From assembly GCA_964534175.1 (NCBI GenBank), contig CAZHNS010000020.1:1-45000 (forward strand): a DNA stretch of 45,000 nucleotides, given 5' to 3'. Under the pieces are notes generated by a model. It worked only from the letters and a program-made list of their open reading frames with translations. It did not search any database and was not told the DNA's origin. This DNA is from JAFGHJ01 sp964534175. Its GTDB lineage: Bacteria; Hydrothermota; UBA3072. The position numbers were made by a program, and so were the translations under genes. The first letter of the stretch is position 1. Each line of letters starts with the position of its first letter. Of this stretch, positions 24,093 to 32,855 are shown one piece after another.

Positions 24093-25673
24093 TCAAGGCA
24101 TAAATTTTTCATCTTTCCGACCTCTTAACGAATTTAAGATTCGAAAGAGAAAAAGCAAAGCAAGTTTAAACTCTCTTTTTTTCAAGAGAAAAATAAACGC
24201 CCGGAAAATTACTTTAGCCATCTCCCTTATCGTTAAATTTGGTGTATTTGAATGTCGTCTTCTCATGAAAGCTTTAGTTTTAGCAAGAATAAAAGATTTA
24301 TATGAAGTTAAATATCTTTTTGGTTCATTTGTCTGAGAATTAGATACAGCCCGGTATTTATATAAAACTTTATTAATAAAAAACAGATTAGTGACTTCTT
24401 CCATCTTGTAGAGTATATCTTTGTCCTCTGAACCAACAATCTCTTTGTCAAAACCTTCCGTTTGAAAGTAGTCCCTCTTTTTAAAAGTCCTGAAGGCACT
24501 TGCATAATTGCGACGAAGGTTTGTATCCCCAGGAGGTATAGGCTTGCAGTATCCCTTTTCTACAGGATTCAAATTTGAATCACAAAACATAAATTGAGAA
24601 TATATAAAACCGCAATCGGGATGTTCTATGTGTGCTTTATAAATCTTTTTCAGCGCGTCCGGAGTTAGAGCATCGTCACTGTCCAGTATCCCAAAAATTT
24701 CAGCTCTTGATTTATATACCATCATATTAAGAATACTTACATATCCTCTATTAATCTTATTTTCAAAGAATCTTATTCTTTTATCCTTCAAGAATGGCTG
24801 GATTTTCTTGACGGAATCATCCGTTGACGCGTCATCGACAATTATTAATTCCCAATTTTCAAAAGTCTGATTTAAAACCGAGCGAATCGCTTCGCCAACG
24901 TATTTGGCACTATTATAATTAGCCATCAAAACGGAGATTTCAGGCGTTGATGAGCTGTCGGGAAAGGTTCGGTTTTCTTGCCTTCTTTTTGCTTTTGCTT
25001 TTGCAACTTCACCATAGTGTATCTGCTCATTGTAATTTCTAACGGAGACGGCCCCTTTATGGTATCTCCAGGAATAAAGATATTTTGGTATATTAGCCAA
25101 TTTATACTTTTCCGACATTCTTAACCAAAGTTCATAATCCTCGGAATTTCTCATAGATTCATCGTATAACCCAACATCAAAAATACAACTCTTTCTAATC
25201 ATAACAGAGCCATGTGCAATACAATTACTCGTGTTTAGAAAATCTTTGATGGCTTCATCTGTGACTGGTTTTCCTATCTTAGATGATTCCTTGCCATTTT
25301 TGTCTATGACTTTTATGAACGACCCAACTGCGGCGTAATCGGGATGGTTAATAAGGAAGGAAAGTTCTTTCTCTAAGCGTTCAGGTGCCGAGACATCATC
25401 TACATCCTGCCGGGCAATATACTCACTTTTTATCACCTTTAACCCTTTATTTAAAGACTTTACCAACCCTATATTTTTTCTGTTATTGTGTATTTTAATC
25501 CGTGAGTCTTTATAGCTTTTAAGTATTTCCAGTGTTTTATCCGTAGAACCGTCATTGATAATTAAGAACTCAAAATCCTTGAGAGTCTGACTTAAAATAC
25601 TATCGACTGCTTCACGGAGGTATCTTTGGCCGTTATAAACCGACATTAGAACTGTAATCTTAGGTTTTTTCAT
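24093..25673 (-). CDS. double GT2 glycosyltransferase
   Basis: This 526-residue protein carries two tandem family GT2 domains. Domain 1 (about 3-230) has VLMSVYNGQRYLREAVDSIL, LIINDGSTDKT and RQDVDDVS. Domain 2 (about 245-480) has VLMANYNSAKYVGEAIRSVL, IIVDDASTDDS and LDSDDALT. Both keep the DxD-type metal motif and the ED of the catalytic loop (NSEDYELW, GSEDKDIL), so both could be active. Such fused enzymes often add two sugars in succession or build a repeating chain. It is the last gene of the large wzm-led unit, with 4 nt between it and the fucosyltransferase gene. Confidence 0.92.
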   Translation of the reverse strand: MKKPKITVLMSVYNGQRYLREAVDSILSQTLKDFEFLIINDGSTDKTLEILKSYKDSRIKIHNNRKNIGLVKSLNKGLKVIKSEYIARQDVDDVSAPERLEKELSFLINHPDYAAVGSFIKVIDKNGKESSKIGKPVTDEAIKDFLNTSNCIAHGSVMIRKSCIFDVGLYDESMRNSEDYELWLRMSEKYKLANIPKYLYSWRYHKGAVSVRNYNEQIHYGEVAKAKAKRRQENRTFPDSSSTPEISVLMANYNSAKYVGEAIRSVLNQTFENWELIIVDDASTDDSVKKIQPFLKDKRIRFFENKINRGYVSILNMMVYKSRAEIFGILDSDDALTPDALKKIYKAHIEHPDCGFIYSQFMFCDSNLNPVEKGYCKPIPPGDTNLRRNYASAFRTFKKRDYFQTEGFDKEIVGSEDKDILYKMEEVTNLFFINKVLYKYRAVSNSQTNEPKRYLTSYKSFILAKTKAFMRRRHSNTPNLTIREMAKVIFRAFIFLLKKREFKLALLFLFRILNSLRGRKDEKFMP

Positions 25674-25677
25674 AAGT

Positions 25678-26529
25678 TTAACCCGTTACTCTTATCCAAG
25701 ATTTCGGAACGATGTCTCCTTCATCTATAACATTAAACCATTTTTCAGGAGCACATACTATCTTATCAGGACTATTTGATAGCCAGGCACCCCACCAGCT
25801 AAATGAGCTATTTGCAATTATAAAATGTCTGCAGTTTGACAATAGCCTTAAATCTTCATAGCTTTTTTTCGCGTTGTTAATATCAACATAGATGGTTGGG
25901 TATTTTAATTTTAAATTTTCTCTCGGCCATTTAGGATCATCTGAGAAAATAAAAAATTTAGGATTTCTTGTTTTTTTCTCAATTATTTTTACAGCATTAT
26001 GATAATATTCCAAGGAGCAGATTCCGTGAACTTCTTTTGTTATTTTGTTCCTGATATAATCTTCTCTTCTTACATGGATGCAAACGGAGTTTGAGTTTTC
26101 TATTTTCTTTAGCATAGATTTATTTTTCTTGTCCGGTTCATGTCTTATAGTAAAATCCCTTTTTATTATTTGTTTTATATCTTTAAAATATTTTTCAGAT
26201 TGCCAGTATCCATCGAGATATATATTCCCCTTTTTGTTCAGAATTGTTGAGTCAAAATACCAATCTTTTTGTTTGATATAGAAATAGTTTTGCCCCAACA
26301 TTTTAGAAATTATGTTTTTATTGAATTTACGAATAAACATCAGCCTAAAATTTGAGGCTATACTACCGGATATATTAAAAATATGCAGTTCGTAATTACG
26401 AAGTTTATCATATTCTAATTCTGTAACATCAAATTTAAGTTTTGTATTGTTTTTTAATGATAAGTTTCTTCCTGTTGCATATTGAAACATTTGATTTCCT
26501 AATCCTCCTCTTAATTTCACTATAATCAT
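25678..26529 (-). CDS. GT11 alpha-1,2-fucosyltransferase-like protein
   Basis: This 283-residue protein matches family GT11. It opens IIVKLRGGLGNQMFQYATGR, has CIHVRREDYI, the HxRRxDY motif that binds GDP-fucose, and ends with ANSSFSWWGAWLS. GT11 enzymes transfer L-fucose from GDP-fucose, usually in alpha-1,2 linkage to galactose. No GDP-fucose synthesis genes are in the window. It overlaps the upstream methyltransferase in ATGA and lies in the middle of the modification unit, so fucose is probably a component of the exported glycan. Confidence 0.92.
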   Translation of the reverse strand: MIIVKLRGGLGNQMFQYATGRNLSLKNNTKLKFDVTELEYDKLRNYELHIFNISGSIASNFRLMFIRKFNKNIISKMLGQNYFYIKQKDWYFDSTILNKKGNIYLDGYWQSEKYFKDIKQIIKRDFTIRHEPDKKNKSMLKKIENSNSVCIHVRREDYIRNKITKEVHGICSLEYYHNAVKIIEKKTRNPKFFIFSDDPKWPRENLKLKYPTIYVDINNAKKSYEDLRLLSNCRHFIIANSSFSWWGAWLSNSPDKIVCAPEKWFNVIDEGDIVPKSWIRVTG

Positions 26530-27263
26530 TTTTTCTTACATAAAACATGGTATCCGAAGTGAAGTAATTCACTGGAACCGGTATCTTTTTTTGAGAAGCG
26601 TCCCAGCATGGACAAACAAACTTTCATGGCTAATAGCTCAAGGCGGCCGCATTTACTCCCTTCTGCATAATTTTTTGCTACCCAGGGAATACGCCTTATT
26701 TCCTGTGCCAAATACTCAAAGAAATTTCCGTTTTCTTGTGATTCAACAATTTTGAATCCATTTGCAGTGAGATGAGTGTCATAGAAATAGCGATTAAAGC
26801 CTGTGAAAAAATGATATGGTGCAAAATGAGTTAGGCTGCAAAATGGGGCAGTCAAAATTAAATACCCTCCCGGCTTGAGCAATCGAGAAAACTCTTGGAT
26901 TGCTTTTATAGGTTCAGGTAGATGTTCAAGTACCTCCACGCACATGATGGCATCAAAAGAAGCATCCGGCTTCGGAATCGCAGTGATATCGGAAATTATA
27001 TCAAGTTTAGATTGATCCCACCTGCCTTGTTGAAGCCCCCTGCTATTGCCCTTGCCGTCATACTGAGCAAAATCCTGGGCTACATAATTTAAGTGGCTGC
27101 AAAATCTTTTATATTGTTGTTCTCCTGCACCAGCGTCCAGAATGTGAGAACCGGCAGGTATCTTCTTTAGCGTTTTTTTCAACCATGCCTCACGATTTTT
27201 CAGATTTGTGGTACCGACTTTGTTTTTAGTATTAGAAAAAATCCGTTTAAGATTAGGCATCAT
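26526..27263 (-). CDS. class I SAM-dependent methyltransferase
   Basis: This 245-residue protein has motif I SHILDAGAGEQQYKRF (about 38-53) and FDAIMCVEVLEHLPEPIKAI, the post-motif of the Methyltransf_11 type. LLKPGGYLILTAPF is the usual fourth-strand segment. It is full length. ATGA overlaps tie it to both neighbours (DUF268-like upstream, GT11 downstream). It probably methylates a sugar of the exported glycan, though methyltransferases of this type also act on lipids and small molecules. Confidence 0.9.
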   Translation of the reverse strand: MMPNLKRIFSNTKNKVGTTNLKNREAWLKKTLKKIPAGSHILDAGAGEQQYKRFCSHLNYVAQDFAQYDGKGNSRGLQQGRWDQSKLDIISDITAIPKPDASFDAIMCVEVLEHLPEPIKAIQEFSRLLKPGGYLILTAPFCSLTHFAPYHFFTGFNRYFYDTHLTANGFKIVESQENGNFFEYLAQEIRRIPWVAKNYAEGSKCGRLELLAMKVCLSMLGRFSKKDTGSSELLHFGYHVLCKKK

Positions 27264-28066
27264 GGTTTAGTTTTTCGTGGTTTTTTAAATAGAAATAGTC
27301 CACAAGCATATCTTGACTTTTCTAAAAGTGCAATATCAATATTTTCGATAAATTCTCCTGAATCTATTACGCCTGATAATTCTACCAGTTCAAGGTCTTT
27401 GAAATAGCCTATAATTGTTTTTGGAGTGTGTATTCTATGCGCGTTGAAACAAGTTTTTTGCTTCCCTACAGGAATCGAAAAATATAAATTGCCGTTGACT
27501 GCCAAAACCCGGGTTAATTCTCTACATGCCTTTTCTGTCCCATTTGGATCGAGTTTATCTCCGTATCTTCCCAGCCCAATATGTTCGGCTACATGAAGGG
27601 AAGATAAAGAAATCACGGAATTATCCTTAAAGGGCATATTTAGTATATCTCCTTTCTTTACTATTAGATCTCTTAAGTCCGTTTTGAAAGGTCTGATGTC
27701 TATTACGCTTACCTTTGTAATGGTGCTCAACAATCCCAGCCACCCAATTTCTGAACCGACATCAACATGATTTTTGATTCTACTTTCTTTTATTTTCTTG
27801 AACGCCCAAACACCTTGGTAAAAATAATGAGCATCAAAAGGCGTTTTCTGTTTGTTGTCATTTATGCAAGGATAGAAATCGGATATTTTAAGTTTTTCCT
27901 TATTAGTTAAATGTTTATATTTTCTATAGGAATCAAGAAATCTAATAAGTCTCTGAATATTACGAAACTTTACTTCAATTATTAGCCTGAGATGCTTCAT
28001 CACTAAGTTATAATAAGCTTTTTCTATTTTTTTTATTTTGTTTATTATGTTTCTAATTGTTTTCAT
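27260..28066 (-). CDS. DUF268-family methyltransferase-like protein
   Basis: From ATG 28066 the protein has 268 residues. The frame could start at 28192, but that would overlap the preceding gene by 119 bp, whereas 28066 lies 7 nt after its stop. Characteristic DUF268 segments are FDAHYFYQGVWAFKKI, NHVDVGSEIGWLGLLSTI, LSSLHVAEHIGLGRYGDKLDP and KTCFNAHRIHTP. DUF268 proteins have a SAM-methyltransferase-like fold with a conserved AEHIGLGRYGD stretch and are common in surface-polysaccharide loci, but no activity is assigned that I know of. The first 70 residues are strongly basic and helical. Confidence 0.88.
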   Translation of the reverse strand: MKTIRNIINKIKKIEKAYYNLVMKHLRLIIEVKFRNIQRLIRFLDSYRKYKHLTNKEKLKISDFYPCINDNKQKTPFDAHYFYQGVWAFKKIKESRIKNHVDVGSEIGWLGLLSTITKVSVIDIRPFKTDLRDLIVKKGDILNMPFKDNSVISLSSLHVAEHIGLGRYGDKLDPNGTEKACRELTRVLAVNGNLYFSIPVGKQKTCFNAHRIHTPKTIIGYFKDLELVELSGVIDSGEFIENIDIALLEKSRYACGLFLFKKPRKTKP

Positions 28067-28073
28067 TTTAACT

Positions 28074-28781
28074 TTATTTTTTCCCCCGGATTTTTTCAAA
28101 TATCTTTTTGAGTACAGTTTTATCACTATTGATATTTGCAGGTTTCTCCTCAAGAGACATAAAATATTTTTTAAAAAAAACAACGTCTTCATCAGAGATT
28201 AAATCATTTAAGCTGTTAACAATTTTATATTCAATTTTGTCTTCCCATTCATAACCTATCATGAACAAATCGATGAAATCTTTTATAAACGTTAATTTTT
28301 TCTTTTTGCTGCCGTATTTGAGCATTAAATAAAAGATATCCTGAATATATGAAAATTCGACTTTTGCCTTATCTAATAAAAACAATTTACCGTTCTTAAA
28401 ATTAATAAGCCATCTATGCACATAGAAATTAAATAAATATTCATAAAAGAGCCTTGGGACTTCAATGTATCCTCTTCTGGCAACTCTTTCTATCTCTTTG
28501 ATAATCACGCCGAAATCTTTAGGAGGAACATGTTCTAAAACTTGAGAGCATATCACATAGTCGAATTCTTTATCTTTGAAAGGGAAAATTCGGTCATCGT
28601 AGTAATATATAGGTTTATCGTATTCTCCTTTGGGTTGAAGACCTCTTTGTTCGAAAGCCTCTTTATCATCAAATTTTTTATCCAAAAGAACATCTGAACG
28701 CCAAAACGGAGAGGAACCGGGACCAATTTCAAGCACCTTATCGGATTTTTTAATATTCTTTATTCTCTCTGGAAAAAACAA
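28074..28781 (-). CDS. class I SAM-dependent methyltransferase
   Basis: This 235-residue protein opens with a motif I of the form KVLEIGPGSSPFWRSDVLLD (about 15-34). FDYVICSQVLEHVPPKDFG follows near 73-91. The C-terminal half is charged and alpha-helical, with FYVHRWLINF. One base separates its start from the upstream sulfotransferase stop. It is the first of three consecutive methyltransferase-like genes after the sulfotransferases. The substrate is presumably glycan-linked; no residues give it away. Confidence 0.88.
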   Translation of the reverse strand: MFFPERIKNIKKSDKVLEIGPGSSPFWRSDVLLDKKFDDKEAFEQRGLQPKGEYDKPIYYYDDRIFPFKDKEFDYVICSQVLEHVPPKDFGVIIKEIERVARRGYIEVPRLFYEYLFNFYVHRWLINFKNGKLFLLDKAKVEFSYIQDIFYLMLKYGSKKKKLTFIKDFIDLFMIGYEWEDKIEYKIVNSLNDLISDEDVVFFKKYFMSLEEKPANINSDKTVLKKIFEKIRGKK

Positions 28782-28782
28782 T

Positions 28783-29574
28783 CTACAATTCTCCTTTCAG
28801 AAAGCTTTTAATATAGTTAATCTGTTTGGCGTTAAGGAATCTCTTGTAATCTCCGGGGGTACCTTTTCTAAGAAAGCTGAGGTTGTAATTTTTCCCAAAC
28901 GTTAACTCTTTTTTGGTATATGAAATATTTTTCTTTCTTTCAGAAAAAGATTCCTTTATTGTTGTTTTTATAATAGTTTTTCTTTCCGCATTGCTAAAGC
29001 CTAAATCTCTTAGAATATTAATAAGTTCGCCTTTTGTATCATTTATAAGATTTTCATATGAGACAATTACACTTTTAATATTTTTATGTTCATTTATAAA
29101 TTTACTCCAGGAATCAACGTGATCTTTCCATTTTCCATGGTTTTTGTTGCCATTGATGCAGAAATCTTTGATGTATCTTGAGAAAACATATCTTCCTGTT
29201 AAATATTTATAAAGTTTAAAAGGATTGAGAACGATTTTAACTGGAGGGCTTTTTAGTATATATTTCTCATCTCCTTTATATATAAAATAAAAAAAGGAAG
29301 AAACCAATACATCATAAATATTTCTTTTGACATAAACAATTCTATCATCTTTGTTAATCGTATATGTCTCAAAAAATCTTTCCGGTGTAAAGTGAATTTT
29401 GGAAATCTTATATTTTGATGTTATAACAATCTCGTCATTAACATCTGCAGCTATATCAGGAGTCGTTCCCTTCATTGGGTATTTTTCAACCTCTGCTTTT
29501 AATACTCTTGCAAGTAATCTTACAAGCCAGGTATTTCCCGATTTCGGAAACCCTACAACATATATGTTAGACAT
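28783..29574 (-). CDS. sulfotransferase (Sulfotransfer_1-like)
   Basis: From ATG 29574 the protein has 263 residues. The longer TTG at 29589 is rejected because an AAGGGA site lies between the two. GFPKSGNTWLVRLLAR (about 8-23) is the 5'-phosphosulfate-binding loop of PAPS-dependent sulfotransferases. RIVYVKRNIYDVLVSSFFY near 80-98 is the 3'-phosphate-binding segment, and the C-terminus has LRKGTPGDYKRF, the RKGxxGDW-like PAPS motif. It would transfer sulfate from PAPS to a hydroxyl of the glycan or a lipid. It is one of three sulfotransferases in tandem and overlaps the preceding one by 8 bp. Confidence 0.93.
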   Translation of the reverse strand: MSNIYVVGFPKSGNTWLVRLLARVLKAEVEKYPMKGTTPDIAADVNDEIVITSKYKISKIHFTPERFFETYTINKDDRIVYVKRNIYDVLVSSFFYFIYKGDEKYILKSPPVKIVLNPFKLYKYLTGRYVFSRYIKDFCINGNKNHGKWKDHVDSWSKFINEHKNIKSVIVSYENLINDTKGELINILRDLGFSNAERKTIIKTTIKESFSERKKNISYTKKELTFGKNYNLSFLRKGTPGDYKRFLNAKQINYIKSFLKGEL

Positions 29575-30412
29575 TGATATCCCTTTCAACTTCCCGATTG
29601 TTTATAAGAAGTTTATCGTTTTTCCAGAAGTACTTTATATTTCTTTTTTGTATAATCTCGATTTTTCTCTTTAAGATAGCTTTTTCTAGATCTAGCCCTT
29701 CAAACGTGTAACCGAATAGTTTCAATTCCCTTCCCCATGTTTTGTATACTAATTCAATCAATTCATCATTGTAATAACTTCTGTAATCTCTGTCTCTAAC
29801 TCCTACTCTTTGTTTTTCTTTTCTTGAATAACTCAAATGTCGATATCTTGCTAAAGCTTTTAAATCTTCATCCAGTGTTTCCGTTCTATTTATCCAATCA
29901 ACAATTAAATCACCATGATATGAGAAAATCGCAAAATGGATGAATTTTCTTGATGGCCATTTATCTTCTCTTTCCGCAATTGTTTTAATTAAATACTTGA
30001 ACCCTTTTTGTGCGTTTTTATAATCGTAATGATTTTTATCAACATATTTGGGGTTATGCCCTCCTGCGTGTCCCCAGTAACTTACAAGCCAGTCGAATAT
30101 ATTTCTTACAGTTGAAAAAACAAAATAGTTTTTTAACCAACGTTGATCGTATTTTTTATCCAAATAACCAATTTTAGGAGGATAATCTTTGGGGACTGAG
30201 ATTGATTTATTGATGGCACAAATGTGCCCCAGACATTTGATAGGCTGTATAACTGGTTTTTTATCTGTTTCGAATTGCAGTAAGTATGTTCCTCCTGACT
30301 TTGGAATATGGATAAATATTGGTATCTTTCCGTACCTTAAGCGCCAATATAGTAAGCGCCAGTTTACTTTTCTGATTTTTTTTAAATATTTAAACAAATT
30401 CAGGCCCTTCAT
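29567..30412 (-). CDS. sulfotransferase (Sulfotransfer_2-like)
   Basis: This 281-residue protein has PIFIHIPKSGGTYLLQFE (about 31-48), the PAPS 5'-phosphosulfate loop of the carbohydrate sulfotransferase family 2. FVFSTVRNIFDWLVSYWGH near 95-113 is the 3'-phosphate-binding segment. It also has INRTETLDEDLKAL, typical of this family. It differs clearly from the neighbour at 28783, so the two are not recent duplicates. A small hairpin, TTGAGA/TCTCAA with a 4-nt loop (30419-30434), lies just upstream of the ATG, where no ribosome-binding site is seen. The acceptor is probably a sugar hydroxyl in the exported chain. Confidence 0.92.
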   Translation of the reverse strand: MKGLNLFKYLKKIRKVNWRLLYWRLRYGKIPIFIHIPKSGGTYLLQFETDKKPVIQPIKCLGHICAINKSISVPKDYPPKIGYLDKKYDQRWLKNYFVFSTVRNIFDWLVSYWGHAGGHNPKYVDKNHYDYKNAQKGFKYLIKTIAEREDKWPSRKFIHFAIFSYHGDLIVDWINRTETLDEDLKALARYRHLSYSRKEKQRVGVRDRDYRSYYNDELIELVYKTWGRELKLFGYTFEGLDLEKAILKRKIEIIQKRNIKYFWKNDKLLINNREVERDINV

Positions 30413-30457
30413 AAATCTTTGAGAGTGTTCTCAAGGCTTTTCTATCATTCATAATTA

Positions 30458-31609
30458 TCAGGTACTAATTAAATAATCCAATTTGCAGTGCTTTAGCATT
30501 TCTCTTGCTTCTTCTATCTCGTCTTGAGTTAAAAATCGGAAAGGACGATTGATTTGTTGTCGAGTATTGCGTTTTACTGAATAATGATTGTCTTCACCTT
30601 CGTAATACATAGTATTTATAAGTGCTTCAGCACTATTTTTACTCCAGTCCAAACCAAGGAAATCGGCCATATTGACAAAAGATCTTTCCGGAAATCTACA
30701 AATGTCCTCATATCGGACCAGGTAAACCGTTTTTGAACTTTCCGCCACACACTCTAGCATTTTCGTCATAACAGAAACCATTAAGATCCTTTTTTGAACA
30801 GTTTTCTTACGAACATCAGTCCTCCCTTCAATCTTTTTGAAGCTTGAATAAACCTTATCGCTAATCTTTGGAAGGTAACGTTTAAAGAAATCCGGGTCTC
30901 GTAGAATTAGTTTAGTTTGATAAACCAGATAGATAGAGGATAGTGTTTGGGCGTCAAAAAGGCTATCTACAATATATAGAGGATTTCTTATAACAATTAT
31001 TGCAGGAACCTGAAACTTATCAAGAATAGCTTCTGTAGCCAATAGACTATGGACTTCTTTTACAAGACAGAAATTAAAATTCTTATCGTTTCTTCGTAAA
31101 GATCTTTGAAGCCCCAGACTATTCCACGCATAATCGTGCACTGTAAGCAATTTATAAGCAAAGACCAGCCTGTGAATATCGGGAAGTGCTTTATAAAAAC
31201 GAATGTCAGTGTGGCTACGAACGTTTGCGAGAGAAAGTGCCGGGTTAATAGAATGCAGAGGTTCTTCAAAATAACGTAGAGGGGTTTTACTTGTTGCCAG
31301 CGTTCTACTAATCCAGGTTGTTCCGCTACGGCCGATACCCAATATCAACCTTAATTTCTTAGGTTTTGCTTGGTCTAAGTTTAGCCCTGGGTGGATATTT
31401 CTGAATTTGTAATACCAGTAATCTTCTCCTTTTATTTCGTTCAAAGAAATATATTTTTTTTCTAATGAAGTTAGATACTTTTTGTTTTTGAATAAAAATC
31501 TAAGGATATATTCTAAAAATGATGACAATTTGATTGGTTTATCTAAATGAGAATCCATTTGTTTGATATTTTTTTTAATCAGATTTTTTTTTGAAATGCT
31601 TTTATTCAT
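30458..31609 (-). CDS. sulfotransferase (Sulfotransfer_3-like)
   Basis: This 383-residue protein has LRLILGIGRSGTTWISRTLATS (about 81-102), the P-loop-like GxGRSGTTW motif of a third sulfotransferase group. AIIVIRNPLYIVDSLFDAQ near 199-217 is the likely 3'-phosphate-binding segment. The N-terminal 75 residues are basic and may mediate contact with membrane or partner. It follows wzt by 12 nt and is the first sulfotransferase of the unit. Sulfate transfer from PAPS to an unknown hydroxyl is expected. Related proteins in some surface loci may use other acceptors. Confidence 0.85.
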   Translation of the reverse strand: MNKSISKKNLIKKNIKQMDSHLDKPIKLSSFLEYILRFLFKNKKYLTSLEKKYISLNEIKGEDYWYYKFRNIHPGLNLDQAKPKKLRLILGIGRSGTTWISRTLATSKTPLRYFEEPLHSINPALSLANVRSHTDIRFYKALPDIHRLVFAYKLLTVHDYAWNSLGLQRSLRRNDKNFNFCLVKEVHSLLATEAILDKFQVPAIIVIRNPLYIVDSLFDAQTLSSIYLVYQTKLILRDPDFFKRYLPKISDKVYSSFKKIEGRTDVRKKTVQKRILMVSVMTKMLECVAESSKTVYLVRYEDICRFPERSFVNMADFLGLDWSKNSAEALINTMYYEGEDNHYSVKRNTRQQINRPFRFLTQDEIEEAREMLKHCKLDYLIST

Positions 31610-31621
31610 TTTAAGTTCAAA

Positions 31622-32854
31622 TCAAATTTTGGACCGCTTTAAGCTCCATTTTGGAAAGGGATTGATTAATCCTTGAGTGGCTGATCCCCCTGCCACATTA
31701 AATTCATAGCATTTTTCATGAAAATCTAAAAAGTTTCCAAATTCTTTTTCCGAAAACGCTATAGAACAAATATATTTAGATGGATTAAAAGGCAATTTTT
31801 CTAAACAAAATTCAACATACCCTGCTCCGGATATTGGAGGGAATTTGTTTCCGGTATAATCAGAATTGTTAGTGCTAACATTTAACCCGTCTGTGTTAAA
31901 AAAAACAATTCTAAATACCGGCTTTTTAACTATTCTACTGCATTCATAATGTATGCGTATTTTAAAATAATCGCCAACTTCAAAAGTGCTGCATACTTGA
32001 TTGTTAACATCTAAGAACTCTACCTTTAATATTTTAGCTGAAGGGGTATAATTGAATCGCTGTCCTAATATTGTTAAGTGGTCTTTTTTATTTGTCAGCA
32101 TATGTTCTTCATAGAGCCTGCAAATTCTCTCGACTTCGCCTATCTCTTTAATTTTTCCTTTTTCCAGCCAAACAACTCTGTTACAAACATTTTTAATTGT
32201 GTTCATATTATGTGAAATAATTAAGGCGGTTTTCTCATTCTGTATGAACTCACTAATTTTTCTTCGGCTTTTCAACCTAAACTCTAAATCACCTACTGCC
32301 AGCACTTCATCGACTAATAAAATGTCTGGTTTACAATACACTGCTACTGCGAAACCGAGCCTAACAAACATACCACTCGAATAAAACTTTACAGGCGAAT
32401 CTAAGAAATTTCCAATATCTGCAAATTCTACAATGGCATCAAATTTATCGTTTACCTCGGCTCTCTTCATACCCAAAATTGCTCCATTAAGATAAATGTT
32501 TTCCCTTCCACTCAACATTGGATGGAAACCAGCGCCAACGGCAATTAAAGCGCCTGTCTTACCTTTAATTGTTATTTTGCCTTTATCCGGCCAGAATATA
32601 CCGTTAAGCAATTTCAGAATTGTAGTTTTACCGGCTCCGTTGGGTCCTATAATGCCGAGAGTTTCACCTTTCTTTACTTCAAAAGAAATATCATCTACCG
32701 CCCAGAACTCATCTTTTCTAAGTAATTCAGAATTTGAACGTATCCCAAAGGCGTTTTTAGTAATATCTCTAATACCGTAAATCATCGACTTTTTTAATGA
32801 CCTGCAGTATTTTTTTGAAACATTCTCAACTTTGATTGCGGTTTCGTTATTCAT
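31622..32854 (-). CDS. wzt: O-antigen-type ABC exporter, ATP-binding subunit with C-terminal domain
   Basis: This 410-residue protein has an ABC ATPase domain at 1-250. Walker A GPNGAGKTT is at 70-78, the signature is FYSSGMFVRLGFA (158-170), and Walker B is DILLVDEVLAVGD (177-189), the form found in the Wzt/TagH/KpsT branch. Residues about 260-410 form a beta-rich domain like the carbohydrate-binding Wzt C-terminal domain. In Wzt proteins that have it, this domain recognises a terminal modification such as methyl or phosphomethyl before export. The downstream methyl- and sulfotransferases make such recognition likely here. One base separates it from wzm upstream. Confidence 0.93.
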   Translation of the reverse strand: MNNETAIKVENVSKKYCRSLKKSMIYGIRDITKNAFGIRSNSELLRKDEFWAVDDISFEVKKGETLGIIGPNGAGKTTILKLLNGIFWPDKGKITIKGKTGALIAVGAGFHPMLSGRENIYLNGAILGMKRAEVNDKFDAIVEFADIGNFLDSPVKFYSSGMFVRLGFAVAVYCKPDILLVDEVLAVGDLEFRLKSRRKISEFIQNEKTALIISHNMNTIKNVCNRVVWLEKGKIKEIGEVERICRLYEEHMLTNKKDHLTILGQRFNYTPSAKILKVEFLDVNNQVCSTFEVGDYFKIRIHYECSRIVKKPVFRIVFFNTDGLNVSTNNSDYTGNKFPPISGAGYVEFCLEKLPFNPSKYICSIAFSEKEFGNFLDFHEKCYEFNVAGGSATQGLINPFPKWSLKRSKI

Positions 32855-32855
32855 T

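Noticed and set aside
28066..28192. N-terminal extension of the DUF268 gene
   Set aside because: It overlaps the upstream methyltransferase by 119 bp, and an ATG just after that gene's stop gives a family-like start.
30419..30434. Hairpin TTGAGA/TCTCAA between sulfotransferase genes as a terminator
   Set aside because: The stem is only 6 bp with no T run, and the genes on either side appear to be one unit.
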